A DNA stretch of 35,456 bases from an uncultured Verrucomicrobiota bacterium. GTDB lineage: Bacteria; Verrucomicrobiota; Verrucomicrobiia; Verrucomicrobiales; Verrucomicrobiaceae. Position numbers and translations under genes: made by a program. Below the pieces are notes generated by a model, which ran no database searches, had not been told where the DNA came from, and saw nothing but the letters and a program-made list of their open reading frames with translations. Where the stretch lies: the NCBI GenBank assembly GCA_903960845.1, contig CAJCCF010000428.1, forward strand, positions 1 through 35,456. The letters are read 5' to 3'. Each line of letters opens with the position of its first letter. The first letter of the stretch is position 1. Below are positions 19,567 through 27,469 of this stretch, piece by piece.

Positions 19567-20105
19567 GCCGCCCCGCTGTTTTTTTTGATCGTGATGGTGT
19601 GGTGAACCTGTCGCCTGGTGCCGGTTATGTGCTGCGCTGGCCGGACTTTCATTTCTCTCCGGGCATCGTCGAAGCACTGCAGCTTTGCCATGCTCGTGGT
19701 TATGTCACGGTTCTCGCCACCAGCCAGCAGGGCGTGGGCCGGAAGCTCATGTCCCAGGCCGATCTCGATGAAATTCACGCGCGGATGCAGGCCCATCTGC
19801 AGAGCCATGGCGCGGCCTTTGCCGCCATTTATGCATGCACCTGTTTGAGCACCGATCCCGGCTGCACCTGCCGCAAGCCGAGTGCCGAGATGCTGCTGCG
19901 CGCCGCAGCCGAGCATGACCTGAATTTGAATCAAAGCCTGCTCGTGGGTGACGCGGACCGCGACATCGAGATGGGCATCAACGCGGGCGTGCCAGTGACC
20001 ATCCGCATTGAGAGTGAAAACGCCCACCACGTCAAAGCCACCCACACCCTTCCGGACACGACCGGCCTGGCGGCGCTCCTGGAACGGGTGCTGCCAGCGC
20101 GCTGA
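19563..20105 (+). CDS. HAD phosphatase, GmhB/histidinol-phosphatase-like
   Basis: A 180-residue HAD-superfamily phosphatase of the D,D-heptose 1,7-bisphosphate / histidinol phosphate phosphatase type. Motif I is FFDRDGVVN with nucleophile Asp9 and acid/base Asp11. Motif II is LATSQQGVG, motif III contains Lys105 in CRKPSAEML, and motif IV is LVGDADRDIEMG (Asp130). A zinc loop is present with Cys92, Cys94, Cys101 and Cys103; the usual pattern has one His where Cys94 stands. It overlaps ribD by 4 bases. Riboflavin synthesis needs an unassigned HAD phosphatase step after RibD, so a role there is possible, though the sequence type points to heptose. Confidence 0.85.
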   Translation: MSRPAVFFDRDGVVNLSPGAGYVLRWPDFHFSPGIVEALQLCHARGYVTVLATSQQGVGRKLMSQADLDEIHARMQAHLQSHGAAFAAIYACTCLSTDPGCTCRKPSAEMLLRAAAEHDLNLNQSLLVGDADRDIEMGINAGVPVTIRIESENAHHVKATHTLPDTTGLAALLERVLPAR

Positions 20106-20147
20106 ATTGCCCGTTGACGAATCCGGTCCTGCCGTCACCTGTGCACC

Positions 20148-20594
20148 ATGACTCGTCGTCCGCCCCGCCTGCTGACCGTTCTCGCGCTTCTCGCGCTGGG
20201 TTGGGCGCAGGTGTTTGGCATGATGCGCGGGTATGTCTGCGACTGCGGTGGTGAGGTGGAAATCACCGCGCAGGATCACTGTCACGGGCCGCACGGCATC
20301 GCTTGCCACGATCACGATGCGGTCATGCCGGTTCACGATCATGAAGATCACGATGATGAGACCGACAGCCATGAGCATGCGCCGTTGACGGAGCCGGTGC
20401 AGACGGAACAAGTCGCCGGTCAGATGTCCCTCTCCGCAGTTCCAGCGCAGTCTTTGATCGCCACGCTGGAGGTGATCGCACCCTTTGTTTCGCTCAATGA
20501 AACCGGCATCGCCCACGCATCCCCCTCACGGGATGATGGTGGAGGCCGACGATGGCCGCTGCTGCTGACACGCACCATTGCCCTGCGGGTTTGA
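20148..20594 (+). CDS. Exported His/Asp-rich putative metal-binding protein
   Basis: A 148-residue protein that I do not recognise as a named family. A signal-like hydrophobic segment spans about 8-25. The next part has CDCGGEVEITAQDHCHGPHG, followed by a dense His/Asp stretch (HDHDAVMPVHDHEDHDD at about 54-70, then SHEHAP). This composition suits binding of a divalent metal in the periplasm. The C-terminal half is ordinary and ends in basic residues. It is the first gene of a plus-strand metal-efflux locus, 98 bases before the TolC-like gene. A metal buffer or chaperone for the pump is a reasonable inference. Confidence 0.7.
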   Translation: MTRRPPRLLTVLALLALGWAQVFGMMRGYVCDCGGEVEITAQDHCHGPHGIACHDHDAVMPVHDHEDHDDETDSHEHAPLTEPVQTEQVAGQMSLSAVPAQSLIATLEVIAPFVSLNETGIAHASPSRDDGGGRRWPLLLTRTIALRV

Positions 20595-20692
20595 GACCTG
20601 GCCGCACCGCCATCCACGCTGGTGGCCGGTGCTTCTCGCGCATCCTTCACAGACATGTTTTCGCATGCCTGGAACTCTCAATCCGCCCGCTC

Positions 20693-21895
20693 ATGCTTCG
20701 TTATCTTTTCATCGCACTTTTCATTCCGCTGACGACTTCGGCCGTCACGCTCTCTCTTTCCGACATCGCACCGCGTGTGCGGGATCATCATCCGGCGCTC
20801 AAGGCCGCGCGTCTCAGCATTGAAGAAGCACGCGGGCGGCAGCTCGGTGCAGGCCGGCTCACCAATCCCAGGTTCGAGAGCAGCTTCCAAAGCGAAAGCC
20901 GTGTCAGTCCGCGCACCACTGTGTTTGGCATTGATCAATCCTTCCCGTTGACCAAGCGCCTCAGCCTGGAAAAGAAGCTCACCTCACAACTCGTCACCGC
21001 CGCCGAGCATGAGGTCCGCGACGCCGAGCGCCGCTACATCGCCGCAGCACGCAGCCTCTCCGTGAAACTGCTCGCCTTGGACAAACAACGTGCGCTGCGC
21101 CAGCAGCAGACCGCCCTGGCTCAGAAGCTCTCCGACTTCGCTAAAGACCGCGCCAAAGCAGGTGAGTTGTCACCGCTCGATGCCGCCCAGGCCCAGGTGG
21201 ACACCCAGCGCCTGCTGTTGGAAGCCCGCCGCATCGAAATCGAAAGCGTCAGTCTGCGCGGCGAACTCAAACCAATGATCGGACTCAAACCGCAGGACAC
21301 GCTGAGCCTCAGCGGCGACCTGCCATCGCTCGTGCTGCCGCCATCGAGAGCCTGGCAGCAGCGCGCCGACTACCAGCTCGCGCAAACCAAAGTCGAAGCC
21401 GCGCAAACCGACTCTGCTCTCGCCAAGGCCAGGCGCATGTCCGACGTCAGTGCTGGCTTCTTCGCCTCGCGTGAGCAGCAGGACGTGACGCCGCGTAACA
21501 CTGAGCGCACAGGCTTCGTCGGCTTTCGTTTCTCCGTCCCTCTGCCGTTTTGGAATCGCAATCAGGGAGAGATCGCCGAGAAGGCGGCGATGTCCGAGCG
21601 AGCGCGCCTTGAAACCGAAGCTCTGGCCGCACAGATCACCGGCGAAGCAGATGCGGCACGTCGCGAAATGGAAGCGAACGCCGCACTTGTCACAGACACA
21701 CGCGACAAGCTGCTGCCTCTCGTCATCGAGCAAACCAGCAAGCTGGAGAAGGCCTATGAGTCAGGCCAGACCGATCTTCTCACCGTGCTCCGCGCTCGCG
21801 ACCAACGCCTGCAACTCGAAGCCGCCGCGCTGGATGCCTCGCGCGATTTTCATCTCGCTCGCATTCGCTACGAATCCGCCATCGGTCATCCTTAA
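20693..21895 (+). CDS. TolC/CzcC-type outer membrane efflux protein
   Basis: A 400-residue outer-membrane channel subunit. Signal peptide is MLRYLFIALFIPLTTSA. Two related halves of long amphipathic helices follow, each beginning with the usual pattern (HHPALKAARLSIEEARGRQLGAGRLTNPRFE; YQLAQTKVEAAQTDSALAKARRM). The strand segments include TVFGIDQSFPLT and GFRFSVPLPFWNRNQGEI, the latter a hallmark of CzcC/CusC-like proteins. The frame is open upstream to 20552, but that part is not protein-like and the ATG at 20693 begins the signal peptide. It precedes the adaptor and pump genes in the same operon. Confidence 0.9.
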   Translation: MLRYLFIALFIPLTTSAVTLSLSDIAPRVRDHHPALKAARLSIEEARGRQLGAGRLTNPRFESSFQSESRVSPRTTVFGIDQSFPLTKRLSLEKKLTSQLVTAAEHEVRDAERRYIAAARSLSVKLLALDKQRALRQQQTALAQKLSDFAKDRAKAGELSPLDAAQAQVDTQRLLLEARRIEIESVSLRGELKPMIGLKPQDTLSLSGDLPSLVLPPSRAWQQRADYQLAQTKVEAAQTDSALAKARRMSDVSAGFFASREQQDVTPRNTERTGFVGFRFSVPLPFWNRNQGEIAEKAAMSERARLETEALAAQITGEADAARREMEANAALVTDTRDKLLPLVIEQTSKLEKAYESGQTDLLTVLRARDQRLQLEAAALDASRDFHLARIRYESAIGHP

Positions 21896-21901
21896 ACTCT
21901 T

Positions 21902-22252
21902 ATGAGCTACTACCTCATCAAACTCTTCCTCAGCGCCGGCGTCATTGTTGTTGTCACCGAGATCGCCAAGCGCAACAACGCCGCTGCCAGCATCATTCAC
22001 TCCCTGCCGCTGACTTCACTGCTCGCCTTCATCTGGCTTTACACCGAGACGAAGGATTCGGCACTGATTGGCCGTCACGCCTTTGGCACTTTCTGGTTCG
22101 TGCTGCCCACGCTGCCCATGTTTGTGCTCATGCCATTGCTGATCAGGAAACTCGGCGGTTTCTGGCCGGCACTGATCACCGGCATCATCCTCACCGTGGC
22201 GCTGTATGCGCTCACCATGCGCCTGCTGAAACTCGCCGGCGTGGAACTCTGA
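21902..22252 (+). CDS. DUF3147-like integral membrane protein
   Basis: A 116-residue hydrophobic protein with four predicted helices (about 3-20, 32-48, 61-82, 88-108). The pattern SYYLIKLFLSAGVIVVVTEIAKR, followed by SLPLTSLLAFIWLY, fits the DUF3147 family as I recall it. The function is unknown. It starts 6 bases after the TolC-like gene and ends 10 bases before the adaptor gene, so it is clearly inside the efflux operon. An accessory part of the pump or a metal-related membrane factor is possible. Confidence 0.75.
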   Translation: MSYYLIKLFLSAGVIVVVTEIAKRNNAAASIIHSLPLTSLLAFIWLYTETKDSALIGRHAFGTFWFVLPTLPMFVLMPLLIRKLGGFWPALITGIILTVALYALTMRLLKLAGVEL

Positions 22253-22262
22253 TGCTCCTCCC

Positions 22263-23381
22263 ATGAATCTGAAACAACTCTCCCTGCTGGCTCTGCTGCC
22301 GGCCATCACCCTGCACGCCGCCGATCCGGGGCGTGCGGATAACACGGTCATTCTTGAAGCCGCCGCCGTGATGAATCTTCAGCTCGAATTTGCCGAAGCT
22401 GAGGAAACAACCTTTGAGGAAACGATCTTCTCCCTCGGTCACATCGAGGTGCTGCCAGGCAACCGCGCCATCGTCAGCAGCCGCATTCCAGGCCGCGCCT
22501 TTTCCGTGCTCGTGATCCCGCATCAGGAGATCGATGCCGATGCCGAAGTGGCCTGGGTGGAGAGCCGCCAGCCCGGCGATCCGCCGCCGGTGATCAAGCT
22601 CACCGCGCCAATCAGCGGCATGGTTTCCAGAGTCAACATCGCCCAGGGTCAGCCCATCTCGCCCGATCAGGAATTGATCGAAATCATGGACCTCGGAACC
22701 GTCGAAGCCGTGGCGCACGTGCCGCAGCATCTGGCGGGAAAATTGAAGACCGGCATCCAGGCCCACATCCGCATCAATGCACTGCCGGACCGCATCTTTG
22801 AAGCCAGCCTCGTGCACATCGCCGCCACGGCGGATGAAGACACTGGAACACTGGAAGCCGCCTTTCATCTGGCCAATCCGGACAAGCTCGTGCGCCCCGG
22901 CATGAAGGCTGAATTCAGTCTCGTCGTCAGCCAGCGTGAAGGCGTGATGTCCATCCCGCGCTCAGCCGTGCAGGGGGACGCGGCGGATCGTTTTGTGTAC
23001 ATCAAGGACTACGATCTGAAGAACGCCTTTGTGAAAACCAGCGTCGTGCTCGGCGCGCAGAACGATCAGTTTGTCGAGGTCGTGAAGGGCCTGTTTCCGG
23101 GTGATGAAGTGGTCATGCGCGGCGCTTATGCGCTGGCCTTCGCCGGCAAGGGCAGCGTCTCGCTCAAGGAGGCGCTCGATGCCGCGCATGGCCATGCTCA
23201 CAACGAAGACGGCAGTGAGATGAGCAAAGAACAACTCGCCGCCAAAGGTCATGACGACCACGATCATGCGCATGCCGGCCAGGGCTGGACCATGCTGACC
23301 AGTTTCTTTGCAGGCACCAGCGGCCTGCTGCTGGTGCTGCTGATCCTCTCTCTTCTCAAGCGCAAGGAGGTGACAGCGTGA
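22263..23381 (+). CDS. RND efflux periplasmic adaptor (CusB/CzcB/HlyD family)
   Basis: A 372-residue membrane-fusion protein. Residues 1-19 are a signal peptide. The barrel-sandwich region is recognised by IKLTAPISGMVSRVNIAQGQPISPDQELIEIMDLG, followed by the beta-barrel part TGIQAHIRINALPDRIFEASLVHIAATADEDTGT and the membrane-proximal GDAADRFVYIKDYDLKNAFVKTSV segment. It has almost no coiled-coil hairpin, like other short heavy-metal adaptors. Unusual features are a His-rich stretch at about 308-340 (HGHAHNEDG, HDDHDHAHAG) and a C-terminal hydrophobic helix at about 346-366 ending in KRKE. It would link the pump to the TolC-like channel. Confidence 0.9.
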   Translation: MNLKQLSLLALLPAITLHAADPGRADNTVILEAAAVMNLQLEFAEAEETTFEETIFSLGHIEVLPGNRAIVSSRIPGRAFSVLVIPHQEIDADAEVAWVESRQPGDPPPVIKLTAPISGMVSRVNIAQGQPISPDQELIEIMDLGTVEAVAHVPQHLAGKLKTGIQAHIRINALPDRIFEASLVHIAATADEDTGTLEAAFHLANPDKLVRPGMKAEFSLVVSQREGVMSIPRSAVQGDAADRFVYIKDYDLKNAFVKTSVVLGAQNDQFVEVVKGLFPGDEVVMRGAYALAFAGKGSVSLKEALDAAHGHAHNEDGSEMSKEQLAAKGHDDHDHAHAGQGWTMLTSFFAGTSGLLLVLLILSLLKRKEVTA

Positions 23382-23399
23382 AGGCAGCCTCAAAGTCGC

Positions 23400-23407
23400 A
23401 GGAGGAG
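23400..23407 (+). promoter_or_regulatory. Strong ribosome-binding site of the pump gene
   Basis: AGGAGGAG ends 5 bases before the ATG at 23413 and fixes the start of the RND pump gene. It is the best Shine-Dalgarno match in the efflux operon. Confidence 0.7.
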
Positions 23408-23412
23408 CCGTC

Positions 23413-26400
23413 ATGCTGAATCACCTCATCCGCTTCTCACTGCATCACCGGCCGCTTGTTCTGATGGCGTCGCTGATCGTGCTGGTGTTCGGCGTGCAGA
23501 CACTGAAGCAGCTGCCGGTGGAAGTGCTGCCGGACATGACGAAACCCACGGTCACGATTCTGACGGAAGCACCGGGGCTCGCGCCGGAGGAGGTCGAGAC
23601 GCTGGTCACCCAGCCGCTTGAAAGTGCCGTGCAGGGCGTCGGCGGACTGGATCGCCTGCGTTCCAATTCGGATGTCGGTCTCTCGCTGGTGTTTGCCGAG
23701 TTTGGCTGGGGCACGGACATTTATCGGGCGCGACAGCTTGTGCAGGAGCGCATGCAGTCCGTGCTCGGTTCGCTGCCGAAAGGCGTCAAACCCGGCATGA
23801 CGCCCGTGTCATCCCTGATGGGTGAAATCCTGCTCGTCGGTCTGCGCAGCAACGATGGAAAAATCGCACCGGTGGATCTGCGAACGCTGGCGGACTGGAC
23901 GATCCGCCGCCGCCTGCAGAGCATCAGCGGCGTGGCGGAAGTGCTGACCATCGGTGGCGGTGTGAAGCAGATCCAGGTGCAGCCGAATCCCAACCGGCTG
24001 TCCGCATTTGGGGTCACGTTTGAAGAGGTCGAGAAGGCGGTGAGCCGCGCCGCGGGCAATGCCACAAGCGGCTATCTGCAAGCCGGCCCGCGCGAGATCA
24101 TGGTGCGCAATCTTGGCATGACGACACGACTGGAGGACATCGCCCGCACCGTGATCAAGACCGTGGGTGACCGCCCCGTGCTCATCAGTGATGTGGCGGA
24201 GGTCAGGAATGCGGTGCAACCCATGCGTGGTGATGCCAGCGTGAATGGAACCATGGGAGTGGTGCTCAGCATCGACAAAGCCCCCGGTTTTGACACGCTC
24301 AAGCTCACGCGCAGCATCGAAGCAGCTCTTGATGAAATGCGGCCCAGCCTGCCCGCAGGCGTCACGGCGGAGATCATGTTCCGTCAGGGCGATTTCATTG
24401 AACACGCCATCGGCAATCTCAAAGAAGCCATCCGTGATGGCGCGATCATGGTGGCGGTGATTCTGTTCCTGTTCCTGCTTAATTTACGCACCACGGCCAT
24501 CACCCTTATGGCCATGCCACTGTCGTTTGCGGTGACGATCCTCATCTTCAAAGCCTTTGGTGTCAGCGTGAATTCCATGACGCTCGGCGGGCTCGCCGTC
24601 TCCATCGGAATGGTCGTCGATGATGCGATTGTCGATGTCGAAAACGTGTGGCGGCGTTTGCGTGAGAATCCCGGCAAGCCGTTGCTCGAAGTCATCGCCA
24701 GCGCCTCGGGTGAAGTACGGAACTCCATCCTTTACGCTACGGTGCTGATCATTCTCGTGTTCCTGCCGCTGCTTGGCCTGGAAGGCATTGAAGGCCGCCT
24801 GTTCACGCCCATCGCCATCGCCACGATCACCAGCATGGCGGCCTCGTTCATCGTCAGCCTGACCGTGATTCCAGTGCTGTGCTCACTTCTGCTGAAGCGC
24901 GGCAGCGTTTTGGAGTGCGGTGGAAAGCGCTCAGGTGCGACACCGCTTTCGAGCGCAGAAGAAATCTCCAATTCAGTCGATGCGGAGGCTCGTGCATCCA
25001 CCGTGCATGGGAAAGCGGTGTCGCCACCCCTTCAGGGTTCTGCCACCGCACTCCAGGGCGCTGCCGCGTATGATCCGATCGTCGTCAAATTTCTGAAGTT
25101 CATGGTCCGCCACACTTTCCTTCGGGTGGCGCTCGGCGCACCCATGCTTGTCATCGCGTTTGCCGGCACGCTGCTCATCGCCTCGCTCATGCTTTACCCG
25201 ATGATGGGAAAAGAGTTTTTGCCCGCATTCAATGAAGGCAGCGCCACCATCTCGCTCGCCGGAGCTCCGGGCACCTCGCTGGCTCAGTCGAACGAAATTG
25301 GCGAAATCGGAGCGCGGCTGCTGAAGGAGATTCCGGAAGTGAAAAGCGTGGGTCGCCGTGCCGGCCGTGCCGAGAAGGACGATCACGTCATGCCGGTGAG
25401 CGTGAATGAATTCGATGTCGAGTTTCGAGAGACGGAGGGCAAAGAGGGCCACACGGATGCACACGGTCACGGCCCAGACAAACCACGCCCGCGCAGCGAG
25501 GTCTTCCAAGAGATTCGTGAAAAGCTTGGCACCATTCCCGGCACCTTCCTCAATGTCGGCCAGCCCATCAGTCACCGCCTCTCGCACATGCTCAGCGGTG
25601 TCTCCGCCAAGATCGCGGTGAAGATCTTCGGGTCAGACTTGGCCGTGCTGCGTGAAAAGGGCGCGCAGGTGGCTGAACTTGCCAAAATGATCCCTGGTTT
25701 GACCGATGTGAATCTCGAAGCCCAGGTGCCCATTCCTCAGATCAAGATCGAGGTCAACCGCGAGCGCGCGGTGGCCTACGGCGTGCAGCCGGGAACTCTC
25801 AATGAACAGGTTTCGACGCTGCTCGGCGGCAAAACACTTGCCGAACTGCGGGAAGGTCAGCGCACCGTCGATCTCGTGCTGCGCCTGCCCGAGTCATGGC
25901 GTGATTCGCCTGAGAAACTGGGCGAGCTGCTAATCGAGACCGATCGCGGCCAGCGCATCCCGCTGCGGCTCGTCGCCGACATCCGTGAAGGCAGGGGGCC
26001 GAACGTGATCAACCGTGAAAACACCCAGCGCCGGATCGTCATCGGTGCCAACACCAGCGTGCGCGATCTCGAATCACTCGTGAAGCAGTGGGAGTCGGCG
26101 GTGAAGGAGAAGGTGAAATTGCCGGAGGTATATTTCCTCCGTTTTGAAGGCGAGTTTCAAGCGCAGCAAGCGGCGGCAAAACGCATCACTTTCTACTTCA
26201 CCCTCGTGCTGCTGGCGGTGGCGGTTTTGCTTTATGGCTACTTCCGCAGCCTCTCGCTGGCGCTTCAGGTCATGCTGAACATCCCGCTCGCACTCATGGG
26301 CGGACTCGCGCTGACCTGGGTGCTTGTCGACAACATCAGCATAGCCACCATCGTCGGTTTCATCGCCGTCGGCGGCGTGGCCGCGCGCAATGGCATCATG

Positions 26401-26712
26401 ATGATCGGCCACTACCTGCATCTGATGAAGCACGAGGGCGAGGGCTTCACACGCCAGATGATTCTGCGCGGCACGCTGGAGCGGCTGGTGCCGGTTTTGA
26501 TGACCGCGCTGAGTGCCGGCATCGCCCTGATCCCGCTGCTGCTCTCCGCGCATGAGCCGGGGAAAGAAATTCTGCATCCGGTGGCTGTCGTGATGGTCGG
26601 CGGGCTCGTCAGCAGCACGCTGCTCGATCTCATGGTCACGCCCGCCGTCTTTTATCTCTTTGGCCGCAAGGCCGCCCTCAAGTACCTCCAACCCAACCCA
26701 ACCAACCCATGA
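23413..26712 (+). CDS. Heavy-metal RND efflux pump (CusA/CzcA family)
   Basis: A 1099-residue inner-membrane proton-driven pump. The N-terminus has the first helix and EVLPDMTKPTVTILTEAPG. Twelve membrane helices are expected in two halves. The helix-4 motif reads SIGMVVDDAIVDVENVWRRL, with the two acidic residues of the proton relay. This differs from the D-F-G-x3-D-G-A-x3-V-E-N usual in CzcA and CnrA. Residues about 496-552 correspond to an in-frame palindromic insertion in the cytoplasmic loop between the two halves; without it the length would be about 1043, normal for the family. A His-rich periplasmic loop (GHTDAHGHGPD) lies near residue 683. The stop overlaps the next gene by 4 bases. 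Confidence 0.94.
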   Translation: MLNHLIRFSLHHRPLVLMASLIVLVFGVQTLKQLPVEVLPDMTKPTVTILTEAPGLAPEEVETLVTQPLESAVQGVGGLDRLRSNSDVGLSLVFAEFGWGTDIYRARQLVQERMQSVLGSLPKGVKPGMTPVSSLMGEILLVGLRSNDGKIAPVDLRTLADWTIRRRLQSISGVAEVLTIGGGVKQIQVQPNPNRLSAFGVTFEEVEKAVSRAAGNATSGYLQAGPREIMVRNLGMTTRLEDIARTVIKTVGDRPVLISDVAEVRNAVQPMRGDASVNGTMGVVLSIDKAPGFDTLKLTRSIEAALDEMRPSLPAGVTAEIMFRQGDFIEHAIGNLKEAIRDGAIMVAVILFLFLLNLRTTAITLMAMPLSFAVTILIFKAFGVSVNSMTLGGLAVSIGMVVDDAIVDVENVWRRLRENPGKPLLEVIASASGEVRNSILYATVLIILVFLPLLGLEGIEGRLFTPIAIATITSMAASFIVSLTVIPVLCSLLLKRGSVLECGGKRSGATPLSSAEEISNSVDAEARASTVHGKAVSPPLQGSATALQGAAAYDPIVVKFLKFMVRHTFLRVALGAPMLVIAFAGTLLIASLMLYPMMGKEFLPAFNEGSATISLAGAPGTSLAQSNEIGEIGARLLKEIPEVKSVGRRAGRAEKDDHVMPVSVNEFDVEFRETEGKEGHTDAHGHGPDKPRPRSEVFQEIREKLGTIPGTFLNVGQPISHRLSHMLSGVSAKIAVKIFGSDLAVLREKGAQVAELAKMIPGLTDVNLEAQVPIPQIKIEVNRERAVAYGVQPGTLNEQVSTLLGGKTLAELREGQRTVDLVLRLPESWRDSPEKLGELLIETDRGQRIPLRLVADIREGRGPNVINRENTQRRIVIGANTSVRDLESLVKQWESAVKEKVKLPEVYFLRFEGEFQAQQAAAKRITFYFTLVLLAVAVLLYGYFRSLSLALQVMLNIPLALMGGLALTWVLVDNISIATIVGFIAVGGVAARNGIMMIGHYLHLMKHEGEGFTRQMILRGTLERLVPVLMTALSAGIALIPLLLSAHEPGKEILHPVAVVMVGGLVSSTLLDLMVTPAVFYLFGRKAALKYLQPNPTNP
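24899..25067. repeat. In-frame palindromic element inside the pump gene
   Basis: Terminal inverted repeats of 25 bp lie at 24899-24923 and 25043-25067 and match at 22 of 25 positions; the three differences are TTT against GGG, which still pair as G-U in RNA. A second, perfect 14-bp inverted repeat lies inside: 24937-24950 (GCGACACCGCTTTC) with 25011-25024. The whole 169-bp unit is stop-free in the pump frame and encodes a peptide starting GSVLECGGKRSGATPL, unlike RND proteins, placed where the family has a short cytoplasmic linker. No transposase is present. It resembles in principle the protein-coding palindromic elements of Rickettsia. I found no second copy in this window. Confidence 0.85.
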
Positions 26713-27149
26713 AAACCAAACTCATCCTCGTTCTCAGCTTCATCACCTCGCTTTCCCTGGCCCATGAGGGCGTCGAACTCGGCCCCAATGGCGGGCGGAT
26801 TCTCGAGTTCAGCAAAAACGAAACCATGCACGGCGAAGTCACGGTGAAGGGAGACAAGTTTCACATCGCCGTTCTCGACAAGGACATGAAGGCCGTGGCG
26901 ATGGACAAGCAGACGCTCACCGCCACCACCGGAGACCGCAGCGCGCCGCAAAAGCTCGCGGTGGAGAAAGATGCCAAAGGCTTCCTTGTCCCGCTGGTGA
27001 AGGCTGGAGAGTGGCTGATCCTGCAGTTCAAAAACGCCTCCGGTGAAAAGGCGATCACTGCGCGTCTGGAATACAACACCGCCATCTGTGAGGAATGCAA
27101 AAACGCCGAGTGGCTCTGCAAATGCAAGCCGGCGGCGGAGAAGAAATAA
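26709..27149 (+). CDS. Exported small Cys/His metal-related protein
   Basis: A 146-residue protein with signal peptide MKTKLILVLSFITSLSLA. The mature N-terminus is HEGVELGPNGGRI, a motif common in short proteins of heavy-metal efflux operons. A beta-rich middle part follows, and the C-terminus has a cysteine cluster, AICEECKNAEWLCKCK, suitable for metal or redox binding. The family is not named here. Its ATG overlaps the stop of the pump gene (ATGA), implying translational coupling. A periplasmic metal-binding partner of the pump is the likely role. Confidence 0.75.
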   Translation: MKTKLILVLSFITSLSLAHEGVELGPNGGRILEFSKNETMHGEVTVKGDKFHIAVLDKDMKAVAMDKQTLTATTGDRSAPQKLAVEKDAKGFLVPLVKAGEWLILQFKNASGEKAITARLEYNTAICEECKNAEWLCKCKPAAEKK

Positions 27150-27193
27150 TCGTCAGTGGAAGGCCCACAAAAACTCCGCCATCTATCCAACCC

Positions 27194-27469
27194 ATGAACG
27201 ATGACGACTTCAACCAGATGCTCAAGCGCGCGGCCTCTGCCTTGCCTGGGGCCCTGCCGGTTTCCCTGGAAGGCTCGATCATGGCGCGCGTGAAGTCGGA
27301 CGATGGACGTGCGAAACGCTGGCGCTCTTTTGTGCAATGGCTCATGATTCTGGCGGCCACCTCTGGCGTCGTCACTGCCGGCATGGTGTGCTGGTCCATG
27401 GCCTCGCGTGACACGACGCACACCACGCCGCCGACGATGAAGCTTTTCCGGGAGGGGCTGCCGAAATGA
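27194..27469 (+). CDS. Putative CnrY-like membrane anti-sigma factor
   Basis: A 91-residue protein with one membrane helix at about 45-67 (WRSFVQWLMILAATSGVVTAGMVCW), a cytoplasmic N-terminal part and a short periplasmic tail. The cytoplasmic segment (DDDFNQMLKRAASALP) resembles the short anti-sigma peptide of CnrY-type proteins. In Cupriavidus, CnrY of about 95 residues holds sigma factor CnrH at the membrane. The assignment rests mainly on size, topology and gene order (Y-X-H) before a CnrX-like sensor and an ECF sigma gene, because such proteins are poorly conserved. The gene overlaps the next by 4 bases. Confidence 0.65.
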   Translation: MNDDDFNQMLKRAASALPGALPVSLEGSIMARVKSDDGRAKRWRSFVQWLMILAATSGVVTAGMVCWSMASRDTTHTTPPTMKLFREGLPK

